Shown here: piece by piece, positions 26,754 through 39,106 of the stretch
How positions within the stretch are numbered: the stretch's first letter is position 1
Layout of the letters: every line of letters begins with the position of its first letter
NCBI GenBank assembly: GCA_016861025.1
Contig: BOKO01000007.1
Span: forward strand, 218,318-282,317
DNA length: 64,000 nucleotides
Direction of reading: 5' to 3'
Origin: Chloroflexota bacterium
Lineage (GTDB): Bacteria; Chloroflexota; Anaerolineae; Caldilineales; Caldilineaceae
Translations under genes and position numbers: made by a program
Notes under the pieces: generated by a model
Seen by the model: only the letters and a program-made list of their open reading frames with translations
Databases searched by the model: none
Told to the model about the DNA's origin: nothing

Positions 26754-27995
26754 GTGAGTGAACTCTTTCCCGATGCAACTGTCGGCGCAGTGGACCACAG
26801 CGCATTGCAAGCAATGTCTTTGCAGCGCGAACTGCGCAGCATCATCGAACCCGACCTACTGATCGAATCGATCCAGACGCCGCGCGAGCCGCAGAAGCAG
26901 GGCGTGCTGCTGTTGCGCGGACGGCTGCTGCGCCCCAGCCACATCGCCTTTCCGCGCTGGCAGGCGGAGCTGGCGCGGCGCAACTTCACGCCGACGCTGC
27001 GTTCAGCCGCAGAGGAGGGCGAAGCCGACGCGCCGCCGGGGGATGTCTTCGTGCGCATCTTTCCGGGCGTCGTCAAGCCGGGGCGCCCGCGCGTCTGGAT
27101 CAACTTCGTGCTCTTTGTGCTGACGGTGCTCAGCACGCTGTTCGTCGGCTCGCTCTATGGCGACACGGCGCTGGTGCTCAACTCAGCGTGGGACTTGCTA
27201 CGCCCATCAAACCTGTTGCAAGGGCTGCCTTTTGCGGCGACGCTGCTTGGCATCCTGGCCGCGCATGAGTTCGGGCATTACTTTGCGGCGCGCTATCACA
27301 AGGTTGCGGTGACGCTGCCCTACTTCATCCCCATGCCGTTGACCTTTGGCACGCTCGGCGCGTTCATTCAGCTCAAGGAGCCGATCCCCGACCGACGCAA
27401 GCTCTTCGACATCGGCGTGGCGGGCCCCCTGGCCGGGCTGGTGCTGGCCGTGCCGTTGCTCTTCATCGGGCTGGCGTCGAGCGAGGTGGCTGTGCCGCCG
27501 CCCAACGTGCCGTTGATGTTGGAGGGCAACAGCCTGCTCTATCTGACCGCCAAGTGGCTGGTCTTTGGCGAGATTCTGCCCAACCCCGTGACGGGGCGCG
27601 ATGTCTTCATGAACCAGATCACCTTTGCGGCGTGGATCGGCCTGTTGGTGACGGCGCTCAACCTGCTGCCGGTCGGTCAACTGGACGGCGGTCACACAGT
27701 CTTTGCCATGTTTGGGCGCAAAGCGCGCTACGCCAATCTTGCCACAGTAGCGCTGTTGACAATTTTCGCCGTCGCAGGGCTGCCATTTGTGCAGGAAGTT
27801 CTGCCCGCATTGAGCAACGTCGGCTACAGCGGCTGGTTTCTTTGGTTATTTCTGATCGTGATGATGATCGGCGTCGAGCACCCACCGGCATTGGACGATG
27901 TGACCACGCTCGACATGCGGCGGCGCATCATCGGCTTTATCGTGATTATCATCTTTATCCTGACCTTTGTACCGGTGCCCATGCGCGCCATCTAG
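26754..27995 (+). CDS. M50 family site-2-type membrane zinc protease
   Basis: A 413-aa intramembrane protease. An N-terminal soluble part of about 110 residues precedes six or so hydrophobic segments. Zinc ligands are in AAHEFGHYFAARYH (His171, Glu172 catalytic, His175), and the third ligand is in LPVGQLDGGHTVFA. The N-terminal domain and lack of an obvious PDZ domain resemble the EGY/slr-type branch found in plants and cyanobacteria. Such proteases release membrane-tethered regulators. Start is GTG 26754 with AGGTG 8 bp upstream. No substrate such as an anti-sigma factor is encoded beside it. Confidence 0.88.
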   Translation: MSELFPDATVGAVDHSALQAMSLQRELRSIIEPDLLIESIQTPREPQKQGVLLLRGRLLRPSHIAFPRWQAELARRNFTPTLRSAAEEGEADAPPGDVFVRIFPGVVKPGRPRVWINFVLFVLTVLSTLFVGSLYGDTALVLNSAWDLLRPSNLLQGLPFAATLLGILAAHEFGHYFAARYHKVAVTLPYFIPMPLTFGTLGAFIQLKEPIPDRRKLFDIGVAGPLAGLVLAVPLLFIGLASSEVAVPPPNVPLMLEGNSLLYLTAKWLVFGEILPNPVTGRDVFMNQITFAAWIGLLVTALNLLPVGQLDGGHTVFAMFGRKARYANLATVALLTIFAVAGLPFVQEVLPALSNVGYSGWFLWLFLIVMMIGVEHPPALDDVTTLDMRRRIIGFIVIIIFILTFVPVPMRAI

Positions 27996-28066
27996 TTTCA
28001 TGTTGCTCAGCAGGGACGAAGACGACGTGGCGCAACTTGCCCCTCGCCCCTCGCCCCGCAGACAGA

Positions 28067-31123
<3,057 letters not shown>

Positions 31124-31131
31124 ACCATCTT

Positions 31132-31160
31132 CTTCCTGGGAGCTATCAACTCCCGGGAAG
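31132..31160. terminator. Hairpin between convergent glyQS and universal stress gene
   Basis: An 11-bp stem (31132-31142 with 31150-31160, one G-T pair) and a 7-nt loop lie in the 56 bp between the two convergent stops. There is no long T run, so strength is uncertain. Confidence 0.6.
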
Positions 31161-31179
31161 ATAGCGCTGTACAATTCGA

Positions 31180-31983
31180 CTACGGCGTCACAATCACCGT
31201 GACCATGATTTTGTCCAGCCAGGTGGCGACCGACACCGGCAGAATGATCGCGCCCTCGCCGATCTGATAAAGAATCTCGGTCATCACCTCGATCTGGGGC
31301 ATGGTGTAGACTTTATGTTCGATCTCGTTTTCGGTCATCTCTTCGATATAAGGGTCGACCTGATGACGGGCGTGCATCAGGGTCATCACGGTGATGCTGG
31401 TTTTGCGCTGTTTTGCCAGTTGCATGGCAAGGCGCATGGCATTGTCGGAGGAAGGATCGCCCATATAGACGACGGTGAAGGGGCCTTCCAGCGACTGCTG
31501 CGCCTGCACAATCACCGGGCGCTGTGTGTTGCGCACGACGGCCTGCGCTGTCGAGCCGGTGCGTTTACCGGGTGTGGTGCCAACGCGACCGATGCTGACC
31601 ATCTGCGCCGATGACCCGGCGGAGAGCACCTCTTGGGTCACACCGCCGCGCACGACCTTGAACGACCACGAAACGCGCTGACGCCCGGCAATGTCAGCCA
31701 TCGTGCGCCGCAACTGTGCAGCTTGCAGACGGAAATCTCGCTCCAGGCGCGCCTGCTCAAGCCGCCGCGGGTTGGCGGTGAACGAACCGATCTCCAATCC
31801 AAACGGCAGCCCGCAGAGATGCAGCAAGTTGACATCCTCCACATAGATGCCGCGCAACTCCAGATTCAATGTCGCCGCAACTTCGGCGGCGGCAGCCAGC
31901 GCCGCCGCACTGTACGGTGAAGTGTCCAGCGCCACCAAGATATAATCTGTGGACGGCGCGCTGGCCTGTTCTCCTTCACTCAT
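31180..31983 (-). CDS. Universal stress protein (UspA domain)
   Basis: A 267-aa cytoplasmic protein with one recognisable UspA fold in the N-terminal half (DYILVALDTSPYSAAALAAA) and a second, weaker alpha/beta repeat after about residue 145. A Gly-rich stretch GRVGTTPGKRTGSTAQAVV resembles the ATP-binding loop (GxxG...GS) of ATP-binding members. A central helical insert (RRLEQARLERDFRLQAAQLRR) separates the halves. Start at 31983 is set by GCAGGAGTC upstream; the frame to 32022 is longer but unsupported. It follows the Lon-like gene by 38 bp and is probably its operon partner, which points to a proteostasis or stress role. Confidence 0.82.
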   Translation of the reverse strand: MSEGEQASAPSTDYILVALDTSPYSAAALAAAAEVAATLNLELRGIYVEDVNLLHLCGLPFGLEIGSFTANPRRLEQARLERDFRLQAAQLRRTMADIAGRQRVSWSFKVVRGGVTQEVLSAGSSAQMVSIGRVGTTPGKRTGSTAQAVVRNTQRPVIVQAQQSLEGPFTVVYMGDPSSDNAMRLAMQLAKQRKTSITVMTLMHARHQVDPYIEEMTENEIEHKVYTMPQIEVMTEILYQIGEGAIILPVSVATWLDKIMVTVIVTP

Positions 31984-32021
31984 GGTTCGACTCCTGCTTC
32001 CCGCAAGTTGCGATACAATCA

Positions 32022-34484
32022 CTATTCCAGCTTAGGCGTTTCCTCTTTGCTCTCAGGCGCATCTGATTTCTGACCACGGCTCTTGCTTTCGAGCGTCCTG
32101 CGCTTTTTCGCCATCTGCGCCAACCGATCGGCGACGGCGCGATTGACGGTGCCTTTGGGATATTTTCCCTGTTTGTCGAGCACACCGGCGGGCATTCCGG
32201 TCAGCACCTCGATGCCTTCATCGACATGCGAGATCGGATAGATGGCAAATTGCCCGGCTTTGACAGCATCCACCACATCGCTGCGCAGCATCAAATTCTT
32301 GACGTTGCTTTGCGGAATCAACACCCCCTGGTCGCCGGTCAACCCACGCGCTTTACACAGGTCAAAGAATCCCTCGATCTTCTCGTTGACCCCGCCGATC
32401 GCCTGGACGCGACCATGCTGATCGACCGAACCCGTCACTGCAAGCGATTGTTTGATCGGAATCCGCCCAATCGCAGAAAGCAGCACATATAGTTCGGTTG
32501 AGGAGGCGCTGTCGCCTTCGACGCCGCCATAGGACTGCTCGAAGACAAGGCTGGCGGAAAGCGCCAGCGGTTCATTTACGGCGTAGCGGGCGTTGAGAAA
32601 ACTTGCCAGGATCAACACGCCTTTGGAATGGATCGGGCCGCTCATGTTGACCTCGCGCTCGATGTTGACAACGTCGCCGCGTCCCATGCGCACGGTCGCC
32701 GTAATCCGTGAGGGTTGGCCGAACGAATAGTTGCCCAACTGCAGCACGGAAAGCCCGTTGATCTGCCCGATCATCTCGCCTGTCGTATCGATGTGGACCG
32801 TCTTGCGCAAAATCTCGCTTTGCAGCAGCTGCGCCACCCGATCGAGGCGGAATACCTGCGCGTCGATTGCCTGGCGCACATGTTCAACAGTGATCAATTC
32901 GGAGCTTGACTCTGCGGCCCAGTAGTTCGCTTCTTGCAATAGATCGACGATGGCCTGGATCTGTGCAGTCAACCGCTCGCTATCGCTGACCAATCGCGCG
33001 GCGTGATCGATCACGGCGCCGACTGCATAGCGATCCAGCGGGCGCAGCGACTCCTTATGCGCGATCGATGCAAGCATCCGAGCATACGCCTGGTGCGTCT
33101 CCGGCGTGCGTTCAACCTCATCGGCGAAGTCGGCGGCAACCTTGAACAGTTCATTGAAGTCAGGGTCATACTGCGAAAGCAGATAGTAGAGCAGCCGGTC
33201 GCCAAGCAACACAACCTTGATGTCGAGCGGCATCGGCTCCGGTTCGAGCGAGATCGTGCTTGTCAGGCTCAGCATTTGCAGGACGGATTCGATGCGCACC
33301 TCGCCAAACTCCAGCGCGCGCTTGAGACCTTCCCATGAATAAGCATTGGAAAGCACCTTGAGCGCATCCAAAATCAGATAGCCGCCATTGGCGCGATGCA
33401 GCGAACCGGGCTTGATCAATGTGAAATCGGTGACGAGCGCGCCCATCTGCGCCATTTGCTCGACGCGGCCATTCAGATTGGTGTAGGTCGGGTTGCTTTC
33501 ATAGACAACCGGAGCACCTTCTATTTCGGCGGAATCGACAAGCAAATTCACCTGATAGCGGCGCAGCGGCGAAACTGTATCGGCAAACGCCATCGGGTTG
33601 TCGCCGTCAGATGATTGGCGTTGCTTCTCGCCCGCCACCATAAAGTCGCCCAGATGCTCCTGCACATCCTGTAGCACTTCCTGCAGATAGGCAAGCACGT
33701 CGTCCATGCCTGCGTAAGAGGAGGCAAGCTCATTGATCAAGTCATTGAGTACGACGCTGGCGATCTCCTGATTGAGCCCGCGCAGTTGATTGCGCAGCTC
33801 GCGCTCCCAGCGCGGCGCCTTGGAGATCACCTTTTGCAGCTCTTCCTGCATCACCTCGACGTCGGCTTGAATCCGCTTCTGATCTTCTTCAGGAAGTTTC
33901 TCATATTCATCGGGCGGCAAGACTTCCTCACCCTTCAGCGGAGCAAAAGCAAGACCGGACGGGGTGCGCAGCAGCGTCAGGTTGCGCTGACGCGCTTGAT
34001 CCTGAAGCTCCATCAAACTCGCCTGTTGTCGTTCCTGAAATTCACTCTCGATGGCGCGCCGTCGCGATTGATATTCTTCGCTCTCAAAAGCAGCCGAAAG
34101 CGCGGTCTGCATATCCTCAACCAGGCGCTCCATATCGCGCTTCAACTGCCGCCCACGGCCTGCCGGCAGCCGCAAAATCCGCGGGCGGTAAGGCTGATCG
34201 AAGTTATTTACATAACACCAGTCTGATGGAGGCGGCTCCTGCGCTGCACGCTCCTCGATAATGCGCCGCACCAGTGTATGCTTGCCAAGACCGGTCGGTC
34301 CAAGCGCATAGATGTTGTAGCCCTGACGGCGCATTTTGACGCCGAAGCGGATTGCGCTAGTCGGCCGATCCTGCCCAATAATCGTAGTCACGCCATCCAG
34401 GTCTGCGGTCGTCTCGAATGTAAACTCGCCAGGATCACAACGCCGCCGCAGCACTTCGGGAGGCAAAGGTTTGATCGAAGACAA
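32022..34484 (-). CDS. Lon-related ATP-dependent serine protease
   Basis: An 820-aa protease of the Lon-related family with an AAA_32-type ATPase. The P-loop GPTGLGKHT is at residues 62-70. A long insert with coiled-coil character (about 110-260) follows, then a Walker B-like region (GGYLILDALKVL). The C-terminal S16 protease domain has the Ser-Lys dyad: Ser659 in EGDSASST and Lys702 in GGVNEKIEG. This type differs from LonA in lacking the LAN substrate domain. The C-terminal tail is Lys/Glu-rich. ATG 34484 follows GAGAGGATC. It is followed by a universal stress gene in the same direction. Confidence 0.9.
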   Translation of the reverse strand: MSSIKPLPPEVLRRRCDPGEFTFETTADLDGVTTIIGQDRPTSAIRFGVKMRRQGYNIYALGPTGLGKHTLVRRIIEERAAQEPPPSDWCYVNNFDQPYRPRILRLPAGRGRQLKRDMERLVEDMQTALSAAFESEEYQSRRRAIESEFQERQQASLMELQDQARQRNLTLLRTPSGLAFAPLKGEEVLPPDEYEKLPEEDQKRIQADVEVMQEELQKVISKAPRWERELRNQLRGLNQEIASVVLNDLINELASSYAGMDDVLAYLQEVLQDVQEHLGDFMVAGEKQRQSSDGDNPMAFADTVSPLRRYQVNLLVDSAEIEGAPVVYESNPTYTNLNGRVEQMAQMGALVTDFTLIKPGSLHRANGGYLILDALKVLSNAYSWEGLKRALEFGEVRIESVLQMLSLTSTISLEPEPMPLDIKVVLLGDRLLYYLLSQYDPDFNELFKVAADFADEVERTPETHQAYARMLASIAHKESLRPLDRYAVGAVIDHAARLVSDSERLTAQIQAIVDLLQEANYWAAESSSELITVEHVRQAIDAQVFRLDRVAQLLQSEILRKTVHIDTTGEMIGQINGLSVLQLGNYSFGQPSRITATVRMGRGDVVNIEREVNMSGPIHSKGVLILASFLNARYAVNEPLALSASLVFEQSYGGVEGDSASSTELYVLLSAIGRIPIKQSLAVTGSVDQHGRVQAIGGVNEKIEGFFDLCKARGLTGDQGVLIPQSNVKNLMLRSDVVDAVKAGQFAIYPISHVDEGIEVLTGMPAGVLDKQGKYPKGTVNRAVADRLAQMAKKRRTLESKSRGQKSDAPESKEETPKLE

Positions 34485-34632
34485 TGGCTGATCCTCTCGC
34501 TCGTGAGTGATTGTTTGAACTTGTCAATGATTGCTTCAATAGATCAAGCGTAAGCCGAGGGTGCTTGATCGGTCAAATCAAGAGGTGGGTTGTTGCTAAC
34601 TCCTGTGTTTTTTCACATCCATATACACCTCG

Positions 34633-35550
34633 CTACAACGAAAACCGATAGTCCCACCAGTTAGCTTCGCCCTGTCGCCAACTTTGCCCACCGCCGCTCT
34701 GCTCTGCCAGTGCGCTAATTTCTGGCAAAGGAAGCCGGCAAAGCTGCAGATGTGCTTGTGTTGAATTCAGGCGGAGTTGCATCCAGGCGACGGGATATTC
34801 AATCGTTGCGGGCATGACGCCGACAACACAAGGTCGCCCAACGGCGCACTCCTGGATATCTAGCCGATGGGCGTGTCCTTGCAGAATTGCACTCACACCG
34901 CCATGTCGCTGAATGATTGCCCACACTTGCGAAGCGTTGTGAACACCGTAGAAGTCGCGCCACGGTTGGCTTCCCGTCCATGGCGCCAACAATTGATGTG
35001 TAAAGATCAACACCGGACGCCCATCCGCCATAGCGATTGCCTCATCCAGCCGGGCAAGCTCAGCTTCAGCGACATAACCATAGACTGGATCGCCGTCGGG
35101 AGCATCGGCAATCTGTTCTGGCGTGTGCCCCATTGTGTTGAGCAGAATCAAACGAGCCTGTGGCAAGTCAATCGTTTTGCCAATCCCTGCTTCAGATTGC
35201 CATAATGAATAGAATTTGCGAAGGTCACTGCTTCCTGGGCGTACATCGTGATTGCCTGGCAGCGCATACACCGGCGCGCCGACGCTGTGCAGGCAACGAT
35301 GCATCAGCCCCATCGCCTCCTCAAATTCGTCATCGGGCATCGCATAACCGCCGCCGCCGCACACCTGATCCCCCAAATGGATAATGAGGTCAACCTGCGC
35401 GGCCTGCAATTCAGCCAGTAAGGTCGTCAAAATCTGCTCTGACCACGGCTGAAGCTGCAGGCCACCTTCTGTTGTGTAAACAGGGTGGCTGCGCACCCAA
35501 TAGTGTGTATCGGTGACGATCCCAATCGTTGTCGATGACTGCTCGGTCAT
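34633..35550 (-). CDS. Calcineurin-like metallophosphoesterase
   Basis: A 305-aa member of the binuclear metallophosphoesterase superfamily. Metal-ligand motifs are intact: DTH (Asp14/His16), GDQ, GNHD, FTHQ and GHAH. No signal peptide is visible, so it is likely cytoplasmic, though relatives act on cyclic nucleotides, phospholipids or diadenosine polyphosphates and the substrate cannot be called. Its ATG overlaps the stop of the upstream solute-binding gene (ATGA), indicating translational coupling. Last gene of a three-gene operon starting at 37501. Confidence 0.88.
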   Translation of the reverse strand: MTEQSSTTIGIVTDTHYWVRSHPVYTTEGGLQLQPWSEQILTTLLAELQAAQVDLIIHLGDQVCGGGGYAMPDDEFEEAMGLMHRCLHSVGAPVYALPGNHDVRPGSSDLRKFYSLWQSEAGIGKTIDLPQARLILLNTMGHTPEQIADAPDGDPVYGYVAEAELARLDEAIAMADGRPVLIFTHQLLAPWTGSQPWRDFYGVHNASQVWAIIQRHGGVSAILQGHAHRLDIQECAVGRPCVVGVMPATIEYPVAWMQLRLNSTQAHLQLCRLPLPEISALAEQSGGGQSWRQGEANWWDYRFSL

Positions 35551-36398
35551 TGGGATAGTTCCTCGCCCAACTCTGCACCAAACCAGCGCGTCTCCATATT
35601 CGCCAGTTCACCGCTCACAATCAACTGTTGGAGTGAAGCTTCCACCTGTCGGTGAAGCTCATGCGCTCGCCGCGGCGTTACGATCACGTAGGGAATGCTC
35701 TCTAGCGGCTCACCGACGGCGGAAATTGGCAAACCGGCAACTTGCGCCTGCCGCAACGAGACATTGTCTACAAAAATTGCATCCACACTCTGGCTCTTGA
35801 TCAAAGCTGCGATCAGTTCGTTGGGAGCGTCGAACGGCTGCACTGAAATATTCATGCCATCCTGTTGCAACCGTCGTCCTATCAGATCACCCTGGCTACC
35901 CCATTCTACTCCAACTCGCAACCCGGAAAGATCGGTCAATTCACGGATTGTTGAGCCAGCGTGCACGCCAATCCGCAGACCTGCGTCAAAATAGGGCGCC
36001 GAAAAGAGAAAATCCTGAGTCAACCGCTCATCAAAAGGATATGCGCTGATAATGCTGTCGATCCGGCCAGCTTTGAGCGCGTCCGGTAGACTATCAAAGC
36101 CAACCGCCACGATCTCCACACGCACACCCCAAGATTCCGCCAACGCCTGCGCCAATGCAACGTCAAAACCGATTGGCGTTCCCTCGGCATCCAACATCTC
36201 AAAGGGCGGAAAACTTGGATCTAGCCCAACGCGCCAGACGCCGCGTTGCTGAATCGCCTGCCAGGTTGCGTCACGGCGCAGAAATGGCAGGAGCATCTCA
36301 ACCTGACGGTTGTCCGCCAGCCACGCTGCGCCAGCCACGCCGACTATGATCGCGATGCCGGCAACCCACACCATTGGTCGCCGCATCCACGATCTCAT
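35547..36398 (-). CDS. Family 3 extracellular solute-binding protein, membrane anchored
   Basis: A 283-aa protein of the amino-acid-type periplasmic binding family (SBP_bac_3). An N-terminal hydrophobic helix (about 9-28) without a lipobox Cys anchors or exports it. The binding domain begins with the classic WRVGLDPSFPPFEMLDAEG entry and continues IGFDVALAQALAE and AGRIDSIISAYPF. No permease or ATPase is nearby; it is translationally coupled on both sides (glycosidase-like gene upstream, metallophosphoesterase downstream, both 4-bp ATGA overlaps). It may therefore act as an orphan sensor or partner of a distant transporter. Confidence 0.88.
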   Translation of the reverse strand: MRSWMRRPMVWVAGIAIIVGVAGAAWLADNRQVEMLLPFLRRDATWQAIQQRGVWRVGLDPSFPPFEMLDAEGTPIGFDVALAQALAESWGVRVEIVAVGFDSLPDALKAGRIDSIISAYPFDERLTQDFLFSAPYFDAGLRIGVHAGSTIRELTDLSGLRVGVEWGSQGDLIGRRLQQDGMNISVQPFDAPNELIAALIKSQSVDAIFVDNVSLRQAQVAGLPISAVGEPLESIPYVIVTPRRAHELHRQVEASLQQLIVSGELANMETRWFGAELGEELSQ

Positions 36399-37501
36399 TT
36401 GCGCATTGATTGCTGCACCTCCAGATAAATGGGTTTCGGCTCAAAATCTGTGCGCACAAAGGTAAAGTAATCCTGATAGGAGTTCTGATCCCATGGGAAG
36501 CGGAAAACCCACAAGCAGAGCGCGTCGAGCCAGTCCCATTCCTCCAATGCAATTTCATAGGCGCGCAGGGTGTAAGCAATGCGCTGCGCCGGCCGCACAG
36601 CGCGCGTCCACCGTGGATGATCGTTCCAGCCGCCCTCGGTGATCATCGCCGGCTTATGCCCGTCGCCATTCTCGACCATGATTGCGCGCAGCAGTTCGGT
36701 GCGTCGAAAATTGACCACTTCCGGATCGGACGGGCTGTCCGGATCGAAGTGCCAGCCGTAAGAATGAATCGCCAGAATATCGAAGTAATCAGCCGCACCG
36801 GCGTTGTACATTTCCTGCAAAAAAACCAGATCGTTGACGCCGAACTCGCTGCCCGGCGGCGCCAATGTCGGCGCCAATGCGCCTGCCAACACCTGCACTT
36901 CCGGCGCCGCCGCCTTGATCATCGGGTAGACGACGCGCAACATCTCAGTGTATTTGATGGCGTCAGGCTTGGCGTAGCCCCACTCAAGCGCCAGGTTCGG
37001 CTCGTTCCAGATGATCACATAATTGACTTTGCCACGGTAGCGTTCGACAAATTTCGCTGCAAATCCACCAAAATCAACAAACCGTTCTTCATCCAAATAG
37101 AGCGGCGTCGTGTCTTTGGGGCGCGCCCATTGGGGCGCAAACCCTAACCGCGCAATCACGGTCAACCCCTGTTGATGCGCATGGTTGATCACCTGATCGG
37201 AGTGCGTCCAGTTGTAGCGCCCCGGCTCACTTTCAACATACGCCCACGGAAAGTATTCGACGACCCACGGTGCACCCATTTCGCGCACCATCTCCAGCGT
37301 ACGCTTGATCTTCCATTCCTCGACCTCATCGGTCAGTCGCGTGTGGACGCCCGCTTTGGGATTCGTCGTCTCGACGCTCTGCTGTGGACCTAACGTGACG
37401 CCGGGACGTTCCCAGCGCATGCTCCACACACCAAGCGCAATCACAGCCAGCGCTGCGAACAACATAAGCAGCGGACGCCGCCAGGTTCGGAGTGCATTCA
37501 C
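36395..37501 (-). CDS. Membrane-anchored clan GH-A-like glycosidase
   Basis: A 368-aa exported protein with an N-terminal hydrophobic anchor (about 9-27) and a single TIM-barrel domain. Acid/base motif VIIWNEPN (Glu167) and probable nucleophile Glu289 in AMITEGGW place it with GH5/GH39-like families. It is a shorter, SH3b-less relative of the three proteins at 9462-16222. First gene of an operon with the solute-binding and metallophosphoesterase genes. A TATGAT element lies close upstream of the start (37508-37513, minus strand) with no ribosome binding site, so a short or absent leader is possible. Confidence 0.83.
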   Translation of the reverse strand: MNALRTWRRPLLMLFAALAVIALGVWSMRWERPGVTLGPQQSVETTNPKAGVHTRLTDEVEEWKIKRTLEMVREMGAPWVVEYFPWAYVESEPGRYNWTHSDQVINHAHQQGLTVIARLGFAPQWARPKDTTPLYLDEERFVDFGGFAAKFVERYRGKVNYVIIWNEPNLALEWGYAKPDAIKYTEMLRVVYPMIKAAAPEVQVLAGALAPTLAPPGSEFGVNDLVFLQEMYNAGAADYFDILAIHSYGWHFDPDSPSDPEVVNFRRTELLRAIMVENGDGHKPAMITEGGWNDHPRWTRAVRPAQRIAYTLRAYEIALEEWDWLDALCLWVFRFPWDQNSYQDYFTFVRTDFEPKPIYLEVQQSMRK

Positions 37502-37740
37502 ACGTGTATCATAGTATCAGCAGCGCGTTTTGTCTAGCCGCACTGTTATGGGCGCCATCCCATTTTACACACGGGCGCCGTGTCACGCCAGAGGTGATGA
37601 CCGACGCGTTTTACACGCTGCGAGTTCGCAACGAAAGGATAATGCGTGCTATACTGTTCGCTTACAGTCACTGCCAGATAGCGAGATATTGTCGCTGGCA
37701 TGACCGCTGCTACAAAGATTTATAAAATCGAGGAGAAGTC

Positions 37741-38457
37741 TTGTTCGATTCGCTGCGTTATCGGTGGAATACGCTGACTCAAGGACAGAAGATTTTTATC
37801 GGCGTGCTTGGCGCGCTGGTGGTGATGGGGGTGGCGGCGTCGCTGAGCAGTGGTGGGCGACTGACCAATCCAGCATGGCTTCTGGCCGTAGCGGGCATTA
37901 TTTTGCTGGCGTTGCCGGTGCACGAATTTGCGCACGCCTTTGTCGCTGTGCAGCTTGGCGACCCGACGCCGCGCTATCAAGGGCGCTACACGCTGAATCC
38001 GCTGCGCCACATCGACCCAATCGGCGCCGTGTTGATTGCACTGGTAGGCTTTGGCTGGGCGAAGCCGGTGCAGTGGAATCCGCGCAATGTCACTATCGAG
38101 CCGCGGCTTGCTTCGATCCTGGTCTCCGTGGCCGGACCCCTGAGCAATCTACTGTTGGCGTTTTTGAGTTTGCTCATCTCGCAGCTATTGGGCGTCGGTG
38201 GGGTGATTACGGGGTTTCTGACCACCTTTGCAACGATCAATGTGCTGCTGTTTGTATTCAATCTGTTGCCGATTCCGCCGCTGGATGGCTCTCACGTGCT
38301 CTTTGCGCTCTTGCCGGGCGACACACGCCGGCTTCAGTTCTACCTGATGCAATATGGGATGCTGATCGTCTTTGCCATCGTGTTCATTGCGCCGGGCCTG
38401 ATCCGAGGACCGACAAGTCTGATCATGAGCTTGTTGATCAACATGGTCGGCGGTTGA
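37741..38457 (+). CDS. M50B site-2-type protease, short
   Basis: A 238-aa membrane metalloprotease of the compact M50 group (YwhC-like). Zinc site HEFAH (His61, Glu62, His65) and the third-ligand motif PPLDGSHVL are both intact, as is the GWAKPV stretch conserved in this group. Five to six hydrophobic segments. It has no PDZ domain. Start is TTG 37741, decided by GAGGAGAAG 7 bp upstream; no ATG fits. The upstream gap has a TATACT element (37650-37655). Followed closely by an HD-domain gene. Target protein unknown. Confidence 0.87.
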   Translation: MFDSLRYRWNTLTQGQKIFIGVLGALVVMGVAASLSSGGRLTNPAWLLAVAGIILLALPVHEFAHAFVAVQLGDPTPRYQGRYTLNPLRHIDPIGAVLIALVGFGWAKPVQWNPRNVTIEPRLASILVSVAGPLSNLLLAFLSLLISQLLGVGGVITGFLTTFATINVLLFVFNLLPIPPLDGSHVLFALLPGDTRRLQFYLMQYGMLIVFAIVFIAPGLIRGPTSLIMSLLINMVGG

Positions 38458-38475
38458 AGTGTAGCAAGACATATC

Positions 38476-39063
38476 ATGTCCATGTCAACCATGAGTGCAC
38501 CGCACGATCGTCTAAACCGCACGCGCTGGCGCTCGATCCGCTACCGGATTCGCCAGTTTCTCAGCGGGCTGCGCGCAACAACGGGCGACAGTGATGATGC
38601 GCTGGCAATCGCCACGCTTTCGCCGACGGAGCTGGCGCTCTTTCGACGGATGCCGGCTGATGCGCGACGGCACAGCCAGGCGGTGCTCCGAACGTTGCAG
38701 GCAGAAGCATCGGTTCCGCACGATCTGGCGGTGGCTGCGCTCCTGCACGACGTCGGCAAGGCAGCAGCGGATGAGGCGGGAGCGTATCTGGGGCTGTGGC
38801 TGCGCGGCCCTATCGTGCTGGCGGAGACGTTTGCGCCGAGATGGCTGACGCATCTGGCAGATCCAGCTCCATCACGCAGCCTGCGTTACGCGCTCTACGT
38901 GCAGCTTCACCATCCTGCGATCGGCGCAGCATGGGCGCAGCAGGCAGGTTGCAGCGAATTGACGTGCTGGTTGATTGCATTTCACCAGGAAAAACTGCCA
39001 ATCGGCGACCCGGCGCGACGCGAATTGCTTGGTCGATTGCAGGCAGCCGACAATTTGAACTGA
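38476..39063 (+). CDS. HD-domain phosphohydrolase
   Basis: A 195-aa protein with the metal-dependent HD motif LLHDVGKAA (HDxGK) near residue 93 and further His residues (HHPAIG, FHQE) typical of the HD fold. The N-terminal 60 residues are basic and look like a short targeting or helical segment. Relatives hydrolyse nucleotides or cyclic dinucleotides; no GYP motif is seen, so c-di-GMP activity is not supported. Start ATG 38476 lacks a strong ribosome site; ATGs at codons 3 and 6 are alternatives. 18 bp after the M50B gene. Confidence 0.78.
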   Translation: MSMSTMSAPHDRLNRTRWRSIRYRIRQFLSGLRATTGDSDDALAIATLSPTELALFRRMPADARRHSQAVLRTLQAEASVPHDLAVAALLHDVGKAAADEAGAYLGLWLRGPIVLAETFAPRWLTHLADPAPSRSLRYALYVQLHHPAIGAAWAQQAGCSELTCWLIAFHQEKLPIGDPARRELLGRLQAADNLN

Positions 39064-39106
39064 TCGACATGAACTGATCGACCGTGACGGCGGAAGGATA
39101 GAGGAG

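Noticed and set aside
31970..32000. GGTTCGACTCC resembling a tRNA T-arm
   Set aside because: The flanking bases do not pair as a T-stem or acceptor, and on the minus strand it reads as the ribosome site plus start of the universal stress gene.
34542..34570. 8-bp hairpin in the gap between the Lon-like and metallophosphoesterase genes
   Set aside because: The stem is short with a 13-nt loop and no T run on the relevant strand; too weak to call a terminator.
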